From NCBI GenBank assembly GCA_033977485.1, contig CM066989.1:97917887-97981886 (forward strand): a stretch of DNA of 64,000 nucleotides, written 5' to 3'. The stretch is from Hydrangea macrophylla. Its lineage: Eukaryota > Streptophyta > Magnoliopsida > Cornales > Hydrangeaceae. Shown piece after piece: positions 46,601-56,417 of the stretch. Under the pieces are notes generated by a model. It did not search any database and was not told the origin of the DNA. It saw nothing but the letters and a program-made list of their open reading frames with translations. Within the stretch, counting starts at the first letter, position 1. Each line of letters opens with the position of its first letter. The position numbers and the translations under genes were made by a program.

Positions 46601-49600
46601 TTAAGATCGTTTCGAATCCGAATAACATACGGACGTTAAGACAATCAAAAGAGCTGATAATCCAGCTGAAAGAAAGGTAACAACAGACACGACTCCAGTA
46701 TGTCCCTTGATCCCACAAGGCACATTCCAAACATTAGCTCTACCTTTATATTCAGCTTTATTATTTGCCAACTTCAAAATACAGCTCTGATTATTTGACT
46801 TCCCTTCGACTCTGCAACGCACGAACAAGTCGGGTGCACCAAATTCAACTCTTGAAAAGCCGCTTTCTCCTCCTACAGGCTGCAAAAAGATTGATATGCA
46901 GAAGCAGTGTTACAAAGCTCACAGTTATTGCAAATACTCTTTTGCCATTGAAGAAATACTCCGATCCCCGTGTCCGACCCTCGTACTCAATTCGAACAAT
47001 CTGTCCTCCATAGGTGATGTTGAAAAGGTAACAGGAGGCTCAAAATTGTGGGTAAAGAAGTTTCTAACTATTGATATTAAGAAACATAGTATGTTTATAC
47101 GTAATCAAGGTATCCGCATACCCGTATCCAACGTTTAGACACATTTCCCCGGATCCTACGATTTGGATTTAGAGGAAGTCCGACACTTAGATACACACCC
47201 ACACCCGACACCCATACTCGAGTCTGAGTAACATAGAGAAATAGATATACAAGTACGGTGTATGCATTGTAAAAATGAATACAACAAAAGAGATGAGACT
47301 ATTGCCCCAACCAAAGCTATTCCGGACAGGGGCATTGCATAAAACAAAATCAAGTTCAGTCTCACTCTCATTTTATTGGTTCTTATAAAACCAGCATCAT
47401 GTTGGTTTCATTTTAAATTGGGTACGGATTGCTATGCAATAAAAGTGATCTGCTAAACATTTGGATATATGGAACCGGTTCACTTTTTGAACCGCTTAAC
47501 CGCTTTTGAGCCTTCCCAAACAGCCCCTATAGCAGGATGAGAACTTGTAACCTTTCCTACTGCTTGCATACTCCATCCACTATTATGTTCAAAATCTAAT
47601 GGTACTGCTTTTCATATGCACGGTTTACCTTAGAGTCTATGTAAGCGATAACCTCTCAGATTTAGTCCCGGAATGCAATCTCAGTCAAGCAAAGGTAACA
47701 AAGGATGTTCAGATAATTGAGAAATGTTGGTAAACAACGGATGTTCAGACTACGAATGATGGAATCAGAAATTATACGAATGGCTCGGAGAGTTGAGGTG
47801 AGAAACACTATACGAATCACATTTCGTTATGTATAAATCTAGAAAGCACAACATAATGTTCTCTAGAGTTGAAGGTGACAAAGTTACACATAAACATGAT
47901 TCAACATTTTCATGAATCTTCTTGATTAGCATTCCAACTTGTTGAAACTTGGTTGGAATTGTTGAGCGCATTCTCTAACTACTTAAGCTTTTGGAGAAAT
48001 TGATGACTTACCATGGTATAAGAGTCTTGTATTTCAAGCTTTTGGAGCCCATTGTGGCTTGCATATTGCGGTTCTGGTTTGCCAACATTATGATGGAGTT
48101 TCATTTGTTGCCTTTCCACGTGCGAGACGATATTCTAACAGCTTAAGCTTTTAGAGCAATTGGTGGCTTAACACGTCTCATACCCATATATACTACACGA
48201 TGGCTGACTCCGGAGCTCACTTAAATGGTTCAAGAAACATGGGCACCTGAGCTTAATAGCGCCACGGGCCTACATTGTGGGTGTCTATAAAATACAAAAG
48301 ATTTGAGTTTTACGAGTCTAAAGAACAATCTCGGGAGCATGAATGCTTTACAAATATAACTTGATTTTGTGAGCTAAAACACAAGGCAGAATTCGACGAT
48401 TTAATAGTATAACTTAAGCGAGAAACCAACCTATCATAATTTTCTGTTCCAAAGGATATCTGCTACAAGCAGCCATGGAGAGTAAGGGCGTTCGAAATGT
48501 TCAACATAGGATGAGGTTCATTCCCATTCTCATTTTCGATCTGTTTATTTATGAAAACCAACATCAAGCACATTCTTTGTTTTGAAAAATAACTTGCTTT
48601 TAGACTATTTTAGATTTAGATTGAGCACAGACTTTTAAGTAATAGAAGGCCATATACTGAACAATTGAACATATTGAACAATTGAAAAATTAACTAATTA
48701 TATTATTGATGGGAGAACAAGGCGTAATATATCTGTAAGACATAGTTCATATAACTTCAGTTAGTCTGTATACTATAGTAATTGGTATTTTCTTATTGCT
48801 ACTCAATCTTTAACAATTTTTTGTATCTTTTCTTTTTCTTATTTATTCATTTATTTTTTTAAATTCCAAAAACAACCATTTAATTGGTAAGCAACCATTG
48901 CTGTCAATGTTGACCCACAAGAAGCAAACTGGAGATCTTAAAAGAGTAGCATAAAGTTTATTAATTAGTTTATTTCTAGTAACTAACTAGTACATCTGTT
49001 TTTTCCTTCTAAAATACTCTCTTGTCACATACCGCGTAACGTGCATGTAGAGGAAGCTCAATGTTGAATTCCGGTCCATTCTTGTGTCTAGTAAATATGT
49101 TAGGACCAACATCTATATGAATCTCAACAACAGACCGATTTGAAGCAACTGAAGGCAACTCCAAATTTGTATCTCCAAAAACAGCAGCATCCAAGAACAC
49201 TGTAAAAAGTGAATGGTTCAAACTAATAAAAACCGGAAAGGCAATCATATCCCTAACGTTGCTTCAAAAATACGGATATGGCTGTCAATGGACAGGATTT
49301 CAATCCGAATCCGGTGCATATTCGCTGACATGAACTGTAAATTTGTAGTTATATTACTTGAATCTGAATCCGAAACTGTTAAGGAGTTACCAGATATGGA
49401 TTTAATCAATCCATCCGTTTATGATCCGATCCGACTTATATAAATCAATATATGCCCAAATAAAGAAAAAAATATTTATCATGCGATTTAATATTGCTTT
49501 CAAGTTCTTCACGGATCGGATCGGATCGGATCAGATATCCGCTGGAAATCCAGGAACTTATCATGTTCGGATGTGGATTTCACCTTAGATGGTTCATCGA

Positions 49601-51033
49601 ATTGATGGATTGAATCAACATAATGGATTTGGATTTCACTGATCAGGATTTCACTGATCAGGTCTGAATCCGATCCATTTTCAGGCTTAATTATACGGCC
49701 AGTAGTTCACCTCCACGCTGCAGAAGATGCTGTAGCTCAAATGGGTCCGCAAAAATTCCAGAGGGCAGTCTTTCAATTATGATGGCCTCACAAAAATGCA
49801 CAGGTAGATCAGAAACAGACTCTGGCTCGATGAATCCGATGGATGAAGATAGATGTCGATGAGAACCTTCGCCGATCAGATCACGATGCAGGGCTGAAAG
49901 TGTCGGCACATGGAGTTTATTTTGCAGCACTTCACATGATCCGAGAGGAAGTTCTTGGTCTATAAAATCTTGGAAATATGAATCATCTAAACTAAGGTGT
50001 TTCTCAAAATAGGATTTTGAAATATAATTCCCAACACAAGGTGAGAGTGAGACCCAGTTACTTGAGTTGTTTTCATCCGAAATTGAGTTACACCCACCCG
50101 CCTGTAAATTTTCAAATGGAGTGAGGATATAGAAGCTTAAAATTAATTAAAAGGAGGAAGGTTCTGGTTAAGGAAACAAATATAATTGAAAAGCAATGTG
50201 ACCAGTTTTTTTTTTCAATACCTGGGCATGCAAACATGGTTTACAAAATCATAAATAGAATTGTCAGTAGTAAGATTCACTTTTTTAGTAAGCAAACTTT
50301 AATATGAGTAATGCTATGCTTCCCAGATTTTTATACCAAAAGTGCTTCCCAAATGATGTGGCAGTAGGATTGGTTACATCCAATATCCGGTCACACTGCC
50401 ACATCATTTGAGAAGCACTTTTGGGATGAAAATTTGAAAAGCATAGCATTACTCCTTTAATATATGCATGGAGTAATGATACACACACACAATTCTGCAC
50501 ACTTTTCTACACCACACAATCCTGGCCATTGATTCCAGTGGACCCCATGTAGATCCCACATGGGTCCCACACGAAGGCATATGTGGTCCACTGGAATAAA
50601 TGTCCAGGATTGTGTGGTGTAGAAAAGTGTGTAGAATTGTGTGTGTGTATTACTATTGTTCATGTAATATCAAGATTCAAAATATTTCAAGTTTTCCACT
50701 GAAAACTTGAAACTTCAAAGTTCAATAATATGATTCATGAATCGTATTGGTTTGTATGAACGACTCGTGAATCGGCTAATTCTAACAACCATGCATGTAA
50801 GAACAAAAGAAAAAAGTAAACTAAATGAAAGAACCACCATATATGTAACAATAAAGTTCATTACGAAAGAAACCACCAGCACATAGAAGTGGGACAAGCG
50901 CGAACTAGCATTTTGGTCGAGTTACCTCACTTGGAAATGGAGATGCGTGCAGCGAAGAACCTGTGACAGCAAGGAATATCACTTGGACTCCCACTATCAG
51001 ATACATGCGCACTTGAAAATTTGGAGTATCCAT
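46601..51033 (-). CDS. PIGX: PIG-X homologue: GPI mannosyltransferase I stabilising subunit, four exons
   Basis: Four minus-strand exons join in frame to 314 codons: 51033-50926, 50101-49711, 49199-49033 and 46879-46601, all with GT donors and AG acceptors (945 nt including TAA). Exon 1 encodes a hydrophobic signal peptide (MDTPNFQ.. YLIVGVQVIFLAVTG). Exons 2-3 hold the PIG-X/PBN1-type lumenal domain: RLPSGIFADPFELQ, VEIHIDVGP, IELPLHARYA. Exon 4 gives SRVEFGAPDLFVRC, then a membrane span near the C-terminus (VTFLSAGLSALLIVLTSV). In animals PIG-X is an ER type I membrane protein that binds and stabilises PIG-M, which adds the first mannose to GPI anchors; a plant role is inferred from family. 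A 5' UTR intron may exist, as TTGTATCAG lies just upstream of the ATG. The alternative upstream ATG at 51153 would add 40 residues and bury the signal peptide. Confidence 0.88.
46880..49032 (-). other. Intron 3 of the PIG-X gene (2.15 kb)
   Basis: Donor GCG|GTATGTG and acceptor TTTTTGCAG|CCTGTA. It contains decayed pieces: near 47980-48240, AAGCTTTTGGAG.AATTG.TG.CTTA repeats and a corrupted TGGTATAAGAG resembling a copia LTR/primer-site remnant. No other gene. Confidence 0.75.
49277..49690. mobile_element. hAT-like MITE filling PIG-X intron 2
   Basis: Left TATGGCTGTCAATGGACAGG and right CCATTTTCAGGCTTA are inverted and resemble the ends of the hAT MITE at 16221. The interior is rich in GGATCGGATC/GGATTT motifs. 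Flanks share ATACGG, an eroded target duplication. It occupies about 414 of the 511 intron bases and ends about 20 bp from the exon 2 donor. Confidence 0.75.
50306..50454. mobile_element. MITE in PIG-X intron 1, GAGTAATGCTATGCTTCCC ends
   Basis: A 149-bp foldback: GAGTAATGCTATGCTT..AAAAGTGCTTCCCAAATGATGTGGCAGT with inverted arms ending GCATAGCATTACTC. Confidence 0.88.
50471..50655. mobile_element. Second MITE in PIG-X intron 1, GAGTAATGATACACACAC ends
   Basis: A foldback of about 185 bp whose arms carry ACACTTTTCTACACCACACAATCCTGG and its inverse. Separated from the previous MITE by only about 16 bp. Confidence 0.88.
50685..50712. other. Perfect 12-bp stem hairpin in PIG-X intron 1
   Basis: TTTCAAGTTTTC, loop CACT, GAAAACTTGAAA. 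Just beyond the second intron MITE; function unknown. Confidence 0.7.
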
Positions 51034-51528
51034 GGAAAAGCTGATACAAGGAAAAGAAGAAATGGAATGTCGGTTACAAAATGCTTCTGCGGTAAATGCT
51101 GGGCTTTCAGAGAGATTTCTTACTTCAACTTTGTTTTCCATGAACTTGCCCAAAACGATTATTTTCAGTCACTATCAAAGCTTGAGAATTAGCACTACTT
51201 CAAGGAGGCAACTTTGCGTATTTTGTATGTATATTATTATAATATTTTTCATGTCTATATAGCTGATCAAGAATTAAGGAGTCAACTGTAGTGTGAAAAA
51301 TAAGGGGATCTTCTACGATACATCCTAGTGGTTTGGTATCATAAAACCCATTTCAGCGCCAAAATGTAGTAATTTGGTCCCACAAAGTTACAAGCAGGTC
51401 CCAATATGTAGTAACTTTGAAAATCATAAACCAAAACTAACAAGATGTATCATAGAATTTTCCATTGATGAAGCGCAAATATACCAACTTTAGATTTTTC
51501 TCAATGCAGATCAGTTCCATTTAATTAT
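51034..51528. other. Upstream flank of PIG-X
   Basis: The likely promoter and 5' UTR lie here on the minus strand. A pyrimidine-rich TTTCTTCTTTTCCTTG precedes a possible CAG acceptor near 51040. No clear TATA box was identified. Plus-strand frames here are shadows. Confidence 0.4.
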
Positions 51529-51543
51529 GGGTTAAATACACTT

Positions 51544-51575
<32 letters not shown>

Positions 51576-52063
51576 TGGTTTGGCCGATTTGCACTTACCC
51601 CCCTGTGCTTTAAATTTTGACACTAATACCCCTTGTGGTTGTGGTTTGGACTAAAGTGCAACCGTGACTTTTTTCATCCAAACTAACGGTTTTAAACTTA
51701 GGAGCCCTAATTTGAAGGGTAAAATGACTCTTTTGCCCCTGAACGTTATATTAAAAGAAAAATAAGTCATAAATCATTTTCTTTGGGTCAAGCACTATCC
51801 TAAAAAAATCCTAACAAATATCAGAGATTCTTTCTCACCCAATTCAAAAGCATAAATTTCTTCCAAAATGAATTGAAGTAAACGAATTATGTTCTTAACA
51901 TTGTTATGGAGACTTGGGCGAAATTTGGTCAATTAGCTTGCTCCATTAGCAAATTTTAACGGTTGCATTTTAGTCCAAATCATAGGGGTATTAGTGCCAA
52001 AATTTAAAGCACAGGGTAAGCGTAAATCGGCCAAACCAGAAGGGGAGTAAGTGTATTTAACCC
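51529..52063. mobile_element. Mutator-like MITE with perfect 9-bp target duplication
   Basis: A 535-bp element with ends GGGTTAAATACACTTA and TAAGTGTATTTAACCC and long inverted arms (about 140 bp: GGTTTGGCCGATTT.CACTTACCC, GTGCTTTAAATTTTG..ACTAATACCCC). Flanked by TTTAATTAT at 51520-51528 and 52064-52072. A C30 run sits in the left arm at 51545-51574. No ORF. Confidence 0.92.
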
Positions 52064-52072
52064 TTTAATTAT

Positions 52073-53071
52073 CTTAGTTGAAATATGTGATTGCAGCTCA
52101 CACAAAACACCCACAAAAACCCACAGAGGACATTGAAACTCAATGTTCTAAAAATCGCTAGGCGGAGCGGGCATAGGAGAAAAATTAATTTTTAAACAAA
52201 ATTAATAATATAGAGACAATTCTCATCATATAAACAAAACTCAAATTATCAACAAACTAAATTTCTAATACTGCTTCTCCATATCACTCCAATCTAAGGA
52301 TCAAAAGACCGAAAATTCTCTTTCGTAGTTGACTGAACGAAACAAAACCGTTACCAGAATTCACGAAATTCCAGTACTTCGTGCACGAAATGTAGTCAGT
52401 TTCAGAGAGAGATCCATCTCAATCCCATGTGAAATCTGAAAAGTGGGTGTTTCAAATTTCAATCAATTTGGAATCAAAATGAAAATTGGGGAAAGAAAAA
52501 CCAAAGAGATTCTCTGAAAAAATTGATGAAATTGATTTGAGGGTTTTGGTTATAAATCACTCACCAATGATTGAGTCACTTCTCCATCAGTCTTCCTCTT
52601 CTTCTTGTTCTTCTTCGTTCGATCTAGGGATTAGGGTTTCCCTTGCAGTCACTCTTCTTCTTCTTCTTCTTCTTCTTCTAGGCCTTCGCTGGACGCTCAC
52701 CTGGGGTTTCTCTTCGCTGGTTGGCCTCTCTCTTTTTGGAGTAAATAAAATGGCAAGCACGCGTAGCAATGGTAGCATTCCACAACCTGGTCTTTGGAGA
52801 AAATAAAAAGGCAGAGGCACACGAAGTCACACTTTGTACCACTTACTCAATATTTGATACATACATTTAGAGTTCTGCTGTGAAATGTCTTGTGTGTTTA
52901 GTATTTTTGGATATTCATTATATGTATAATTCTACATGGTATAATAAGCAAATAGAGAGCATGTATGAATTCATCTGGTCCCCTATTACTACGGAAATCC
53001 TTCTTAAACTCAACCTAAAATATCTACACTTCAGCAAAATTTTGAAATATGTGAGAGGTTACAAAATCCTA
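52073..53071. other. Intergenic region, possible decayed gene start, no confident gene
   Basis: 52390-52810 has a plant 5' UTR look (TCTTCTTCTT runs, GGGATTAGGGTTTCCC). It carries a plus-strand frame of 106 codons (52486-52806) rich in Ser and Leu runs that come from CTT repeats. Not supported as a gene. Confidence 0.45.
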
Positions 53072-53636
53072 CTCCCTCCGTCTCATAATAATTGTCCATA
53101 TTTTCTTTTTTGGATGTCCCATAATAAGTGTCAACTTTCCTAAATTGGTAATTTGGTATATAGTTTTTACTCCCTCCGTTCCATTTTATGTGTCCATCTT
53201 GGAGAATCCAACTCTTTAAGGGGACAAAAAGAATCTACACCTACTTTCCACAATTGCCCATAATCATTGCATTTTTCTTTTCTTTTTTTTTTTTTTTTCT
53301 TTTTTTGGTATTGATTGCAAAGATGGGTAGTTTGGGAAACTAAGCAAAATTTGCATACTAATTTAGGAAAGTGGACAACAATTTTGGGACATCTCAAAAA
53401 GGAAACATAGACACATAAAATGGGACGGAGGGAGTACTTACTTTCCAAAACTACCCTTATAATAAAGACAAAGTAGCATTTATTTGTGGTACAAAAACAA
53501 GCAAAAAGTCAAACACTCATCAAATCTAAGGATAAATTTAGAAAGTGACTCTTTAAAGAACCAAAAAAAATAATATAATAATTTTCTTAAACATTGTGCA
53601 AAATAGAGGTGGACACTTATTATGGGACGGATGGAG
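53072..53636. mobile_element. Stowaway MITE (outer), TA-flanked
   Basis: Ends CTCCCTCCGTCTCATAATAA and TTATTATGGGACGGATGGAG, flanked by TA. Canonical Stowaway terminal sequence. Interrupted by the inner Stowaway at 53170-53434. Confidence 0.93.
53170..53434. mobile_element. Stowaway MITE (inner), nested
   Basis: Ends CTCCCTCCGTTCCATTTTAT and ATAAAATGGGACGGAGGGAG with TA on both sides (53168-53169 and 53435-53436). Its arms differ from the outer element, so this is a separate subfamily. Confidence 0.93.
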
Positions 53637-53654
53637 TACATGGTATCCCCGTAA

Positions 53655-53829
53655 GAGTAATATTTGGGACACAACCTTCATACAACTTTCATACAACCTT
53701 CCCAAAAGATGTGTCTATCTCTCTCCTGTGATGTCACTGGACCCCACTGTGACACAGGAAAGAGATAGACACATCTTTTACGGAGGTTGTATGAAAGTTG
53801 TATCAAGATTGTGTCCCAAGTATTACCCT
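53655..53829. mobile_element. Palindromic MITE, GAGTAATATTTGGGACACAAC ends
   Basis: A foldback of about 175 bp with arms GGGACACAACCTTCATACAAC..GATGTGTCTATCTCT and the inverse. It starts 18 bp after the outer Stowaway. A half copy lies in the element D LTR (59328-59375). Confidence 0.88.
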
Positions 53830-53982
53830 CCCCGTAATATCCAATATTTACTTCTCTTTTTGTATCTAATTAACTTATATCCCGCACATTGTTGTCTAAA
53901 TCATCAAATATCGTTGAATAACATTCTTTTAGGTTCAAAATATATAAGTTGAATTTTGAATAGTTCTGTATAATAGAATATA

Positions 53983-55473
53983 GGGAGACTTGGTGTAAGG
54001 CCCTTAAAGTTGGGTTAAGTTGGACTAAAGGACAAGTCATAATCAAACACCCATACAAGGACACACTCTAAAAAAAATTTCCCTCCTAAAGTCTTTTAAA
54101 ATTTAAACTATCTCTCTTAGTCCTATAAAATTTTAAATTTCATTCTAAATGGCAAAATTGCCCATGGAATCCTAAGAGACCACCACCACCATCTCTCTTC
54201 TCTCTCTAACTTTCTCTCTCCTCCATAGCCACCACCACCAACATCTCTCTCTCCACCATCTCCATAGCCACCACTATCACAACCACCACCACCATAGCCA
54301 CTATCTTCTCTCCTCCTCTCTCCACCATCTTCTCTCTCCTCCCCCACCATAGCCACCACCACCACCTTCTCTCCTCCTCCCTCCATAGCCACCACCATCA
54401 CAACCACCACCACCGGAGCTGTTGCCGTCGTCGCCGGAGCTGGAACCGTCGCCGTCGCCACTACCACCAACTCTCTTCTCTCTCTAACTTTCTCTCTCCT
54501 CACCCTCCATAGCCACCACCACCACCATCTCTCTTCTCTCTCTAACTTTCTCTCCTCCTCCCTCCATAGCCACCACCACCGGAGCCACTACCGGAGCAGT
54601 CCTCGTGGTCGCCGGAGTCGCTGCTAGAGCCGTCGCCGGAGCCGTCGACGAAGCCATCGCCACTACCCCAACTCTCTTCTCTCTCTAATTTTATCTCTCC
54701 TCCCCCTCCATAGCCACCACCACCACCATCTCTCTCTCTTCCCCCTCCATTGCCACCACCACCGCCGACCACCACTACCGCCGACCACCACCACCGTCGG
54801 CCACACAAAAATCATGGCCAAACTGATCTCAGTCATCCTAAGAGAAATTTCTCTTACGATGACTGATCTCAGTCCACCTCCACCACCACCACTACCAGTC
54901 TCAACCGCCACCGTCCCTAATCCACCACCACTACCAGTCTCTACCGCCACCACCACCACCATCACCACCGTCCCATTTGAATAGAGAAATTTCTAAGACA
55001 AATATCACTTAGAATATATCCTAAGACAAATTTTACTTAGGATATATCCTAAGTCAAATTTCACTTACTGAGTGGTCGTCGGAGATTGAGAGGGTGGTGG
55101 TCGCCGGAGATGGCGAGGGTGGTGGCTGGAGGTCAATCGAGTGGTAGGGAGTGGTCACTAGTGGTTAGGAGTGGCGTTGTGGTGGTCAAAAGGTGCAATG
55201 GAGGTGGTCACCAGAGATGGCCATGTGGTGGTCACCGGAGATGAGGGTGGTGGTCGCCGGAGATAGCGAGGGTGGTGGCCGGAGGTGGCAGGGGTGGTGG
55301 TCGGAGGTGGTGTGGAGTAGGGGTAATGGTGGCTAGGGTTTGTTTAGGGTTAGAGGTTGAAGGTGAGGGTATTTTTGTCTATGGACATTGGGAGGACTCA
55401 TACCCAATGTGTATTTTAAGTTGTCCTTGATCCCAATAAAGGACAACTTAATGACCTTTTAGCCAATTTTCCC
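53983..55473. mobile_element. Non-autonomous Mutator-like element, 9-bp target duplication
   Basis: About 1.49 kb. The left end GGGAGACTTGGTGTAAGG.CC.TTAAAGTTG and the inverted right end (reading GGGAAAATTGGCTAAAAGGTC.TTAAGTTG) match as inverted repeats. TAGAATATA flanks both sides (53974-53982 and 55474-55482). The left two-thirds is CCACCA/CTCTCT-rich with repeated CTCCATAGCCACCACCACC units; the right third is the purine-rich mirror (GGTGGTGG, CGCCGGAGAT). The several long frames are repeat-driven and not supported as genes. Confidence 0.85.
54180..55330. repeat. Degenerate CCACCA/CTCTCT and GGTGGT/CCGGAG repeat blocks
   Basis: Repeated units of about 50-60 bp around CTCCATAGCCACCACCACC and TCTCTCTAACTTTCTCTC, facing GTGGTCGCCGGAGATGGCGA units at the right. 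Together they form a loose inverted arrangement inside the Mutator-like element. Confidence 0.75.
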
Positions 55474-55482
55474 TAGAATATA

Positions 55483-55984
55483 ACACTAGGGGAAAAAAAT
55501 AGACTGCATTTGAGTCAGAGTTGCCATAGCCCGCCAACATATCTCGAGCAAAATAGTAAGAGCATAAGCCCTTAGGACAAGAGTGCTCTCTATTTCAATG
55601 CTTGATTTCGTAGCAAGACATCGACAAAATAGTAAAGTCCCATTTGCACCTGCCCCTCCCAAGTATTATTTGTGTTCATCTATACTACTATAGAAAGGGA
55701 GAAGCAAGGGTACCATAAAAATGAAGTCTATGACTCATAATTACAATTATACCATAAAATTTTATACTAACAAAATACAATAGTAGGGGTAAAATAAAGT
55801 GATTATTCAAAAAAAAAAAAACTGTTCAGAATTTTAAAAAAAAAACTGCCTGTTCAGAATTTAAAAAAAAAAAACTGTTGTAGAAAAAAAATGCCCAAAA
55901 AGTGATTCAAAGAAGGGGGAAAAAATTCTTTAAAAAAAAATTCAAAATTTACACTCACAAAGTGAGTGGTACCCCACTAGTATC
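55483..55984. other. AT-rich spacer, nothing recognised
   Basis: Contains several short A-runs with repeated CTGTTCAGAATTT units (about 55830-55870). No ORF or inverted repeat of note. Confidence 0.6.
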
Positions 55985-56386
55985 TTAGAATATTATAGGA
56001 AATCAAGAAACGCGGAAGAAAACTGACTTCTAAATTTTTTTTTTTTTTTATTGTTGCAAGTGTATTAATTTCTTTTCTGTTAATTAGTTGGAGCTTTGGA
56101 CGTACAGGAAAAAAATGATAAAATTGGGATGCGGTTCCTTTCCTTTAGAATGGTAATGAAGACAAGAGGAAGTTACATCGGGAGGATTAGGTGGAACGTA
56201 AGTTTTTGGGTTAAATGTATTTAGCACCTTTAAACTATATTCTGTTGGCACTTTGGTTTGTAAAATTTTTATTTATTTATTTATTATTACTATTATTTAT
56301 TTATTTGTTGTATGTATTTTGGTCTCTCAACTAACATTTTGTGACACTCATCACTTTCAGCCGTTGAAAGTAACGGGAAAAGCCAA

Positions 56387-56417
<31 letters not shown>

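Noticed and set aside
50947..51262. Plus-strand ORFs over PIG-X exon 1
   Set aside because: They overlap the signal-peptide exon on the opposite strand and have no recognised content.
52486..52806. Plus-strand 106-codon frame near 52.5 kb
   Set aside because: Ser and Leu runs come from CTT repeats. No homologue recognised and no splice structure; could at most be a decayed first exon.
54123..54968. Long minus-strand frames rich in Val, Gly and Arg
   Set aside because: They are translations of CCACCA/CTCTCT repeat DNA inside a Mutator-like element. Several frames are open at once, as expected for low complexity.
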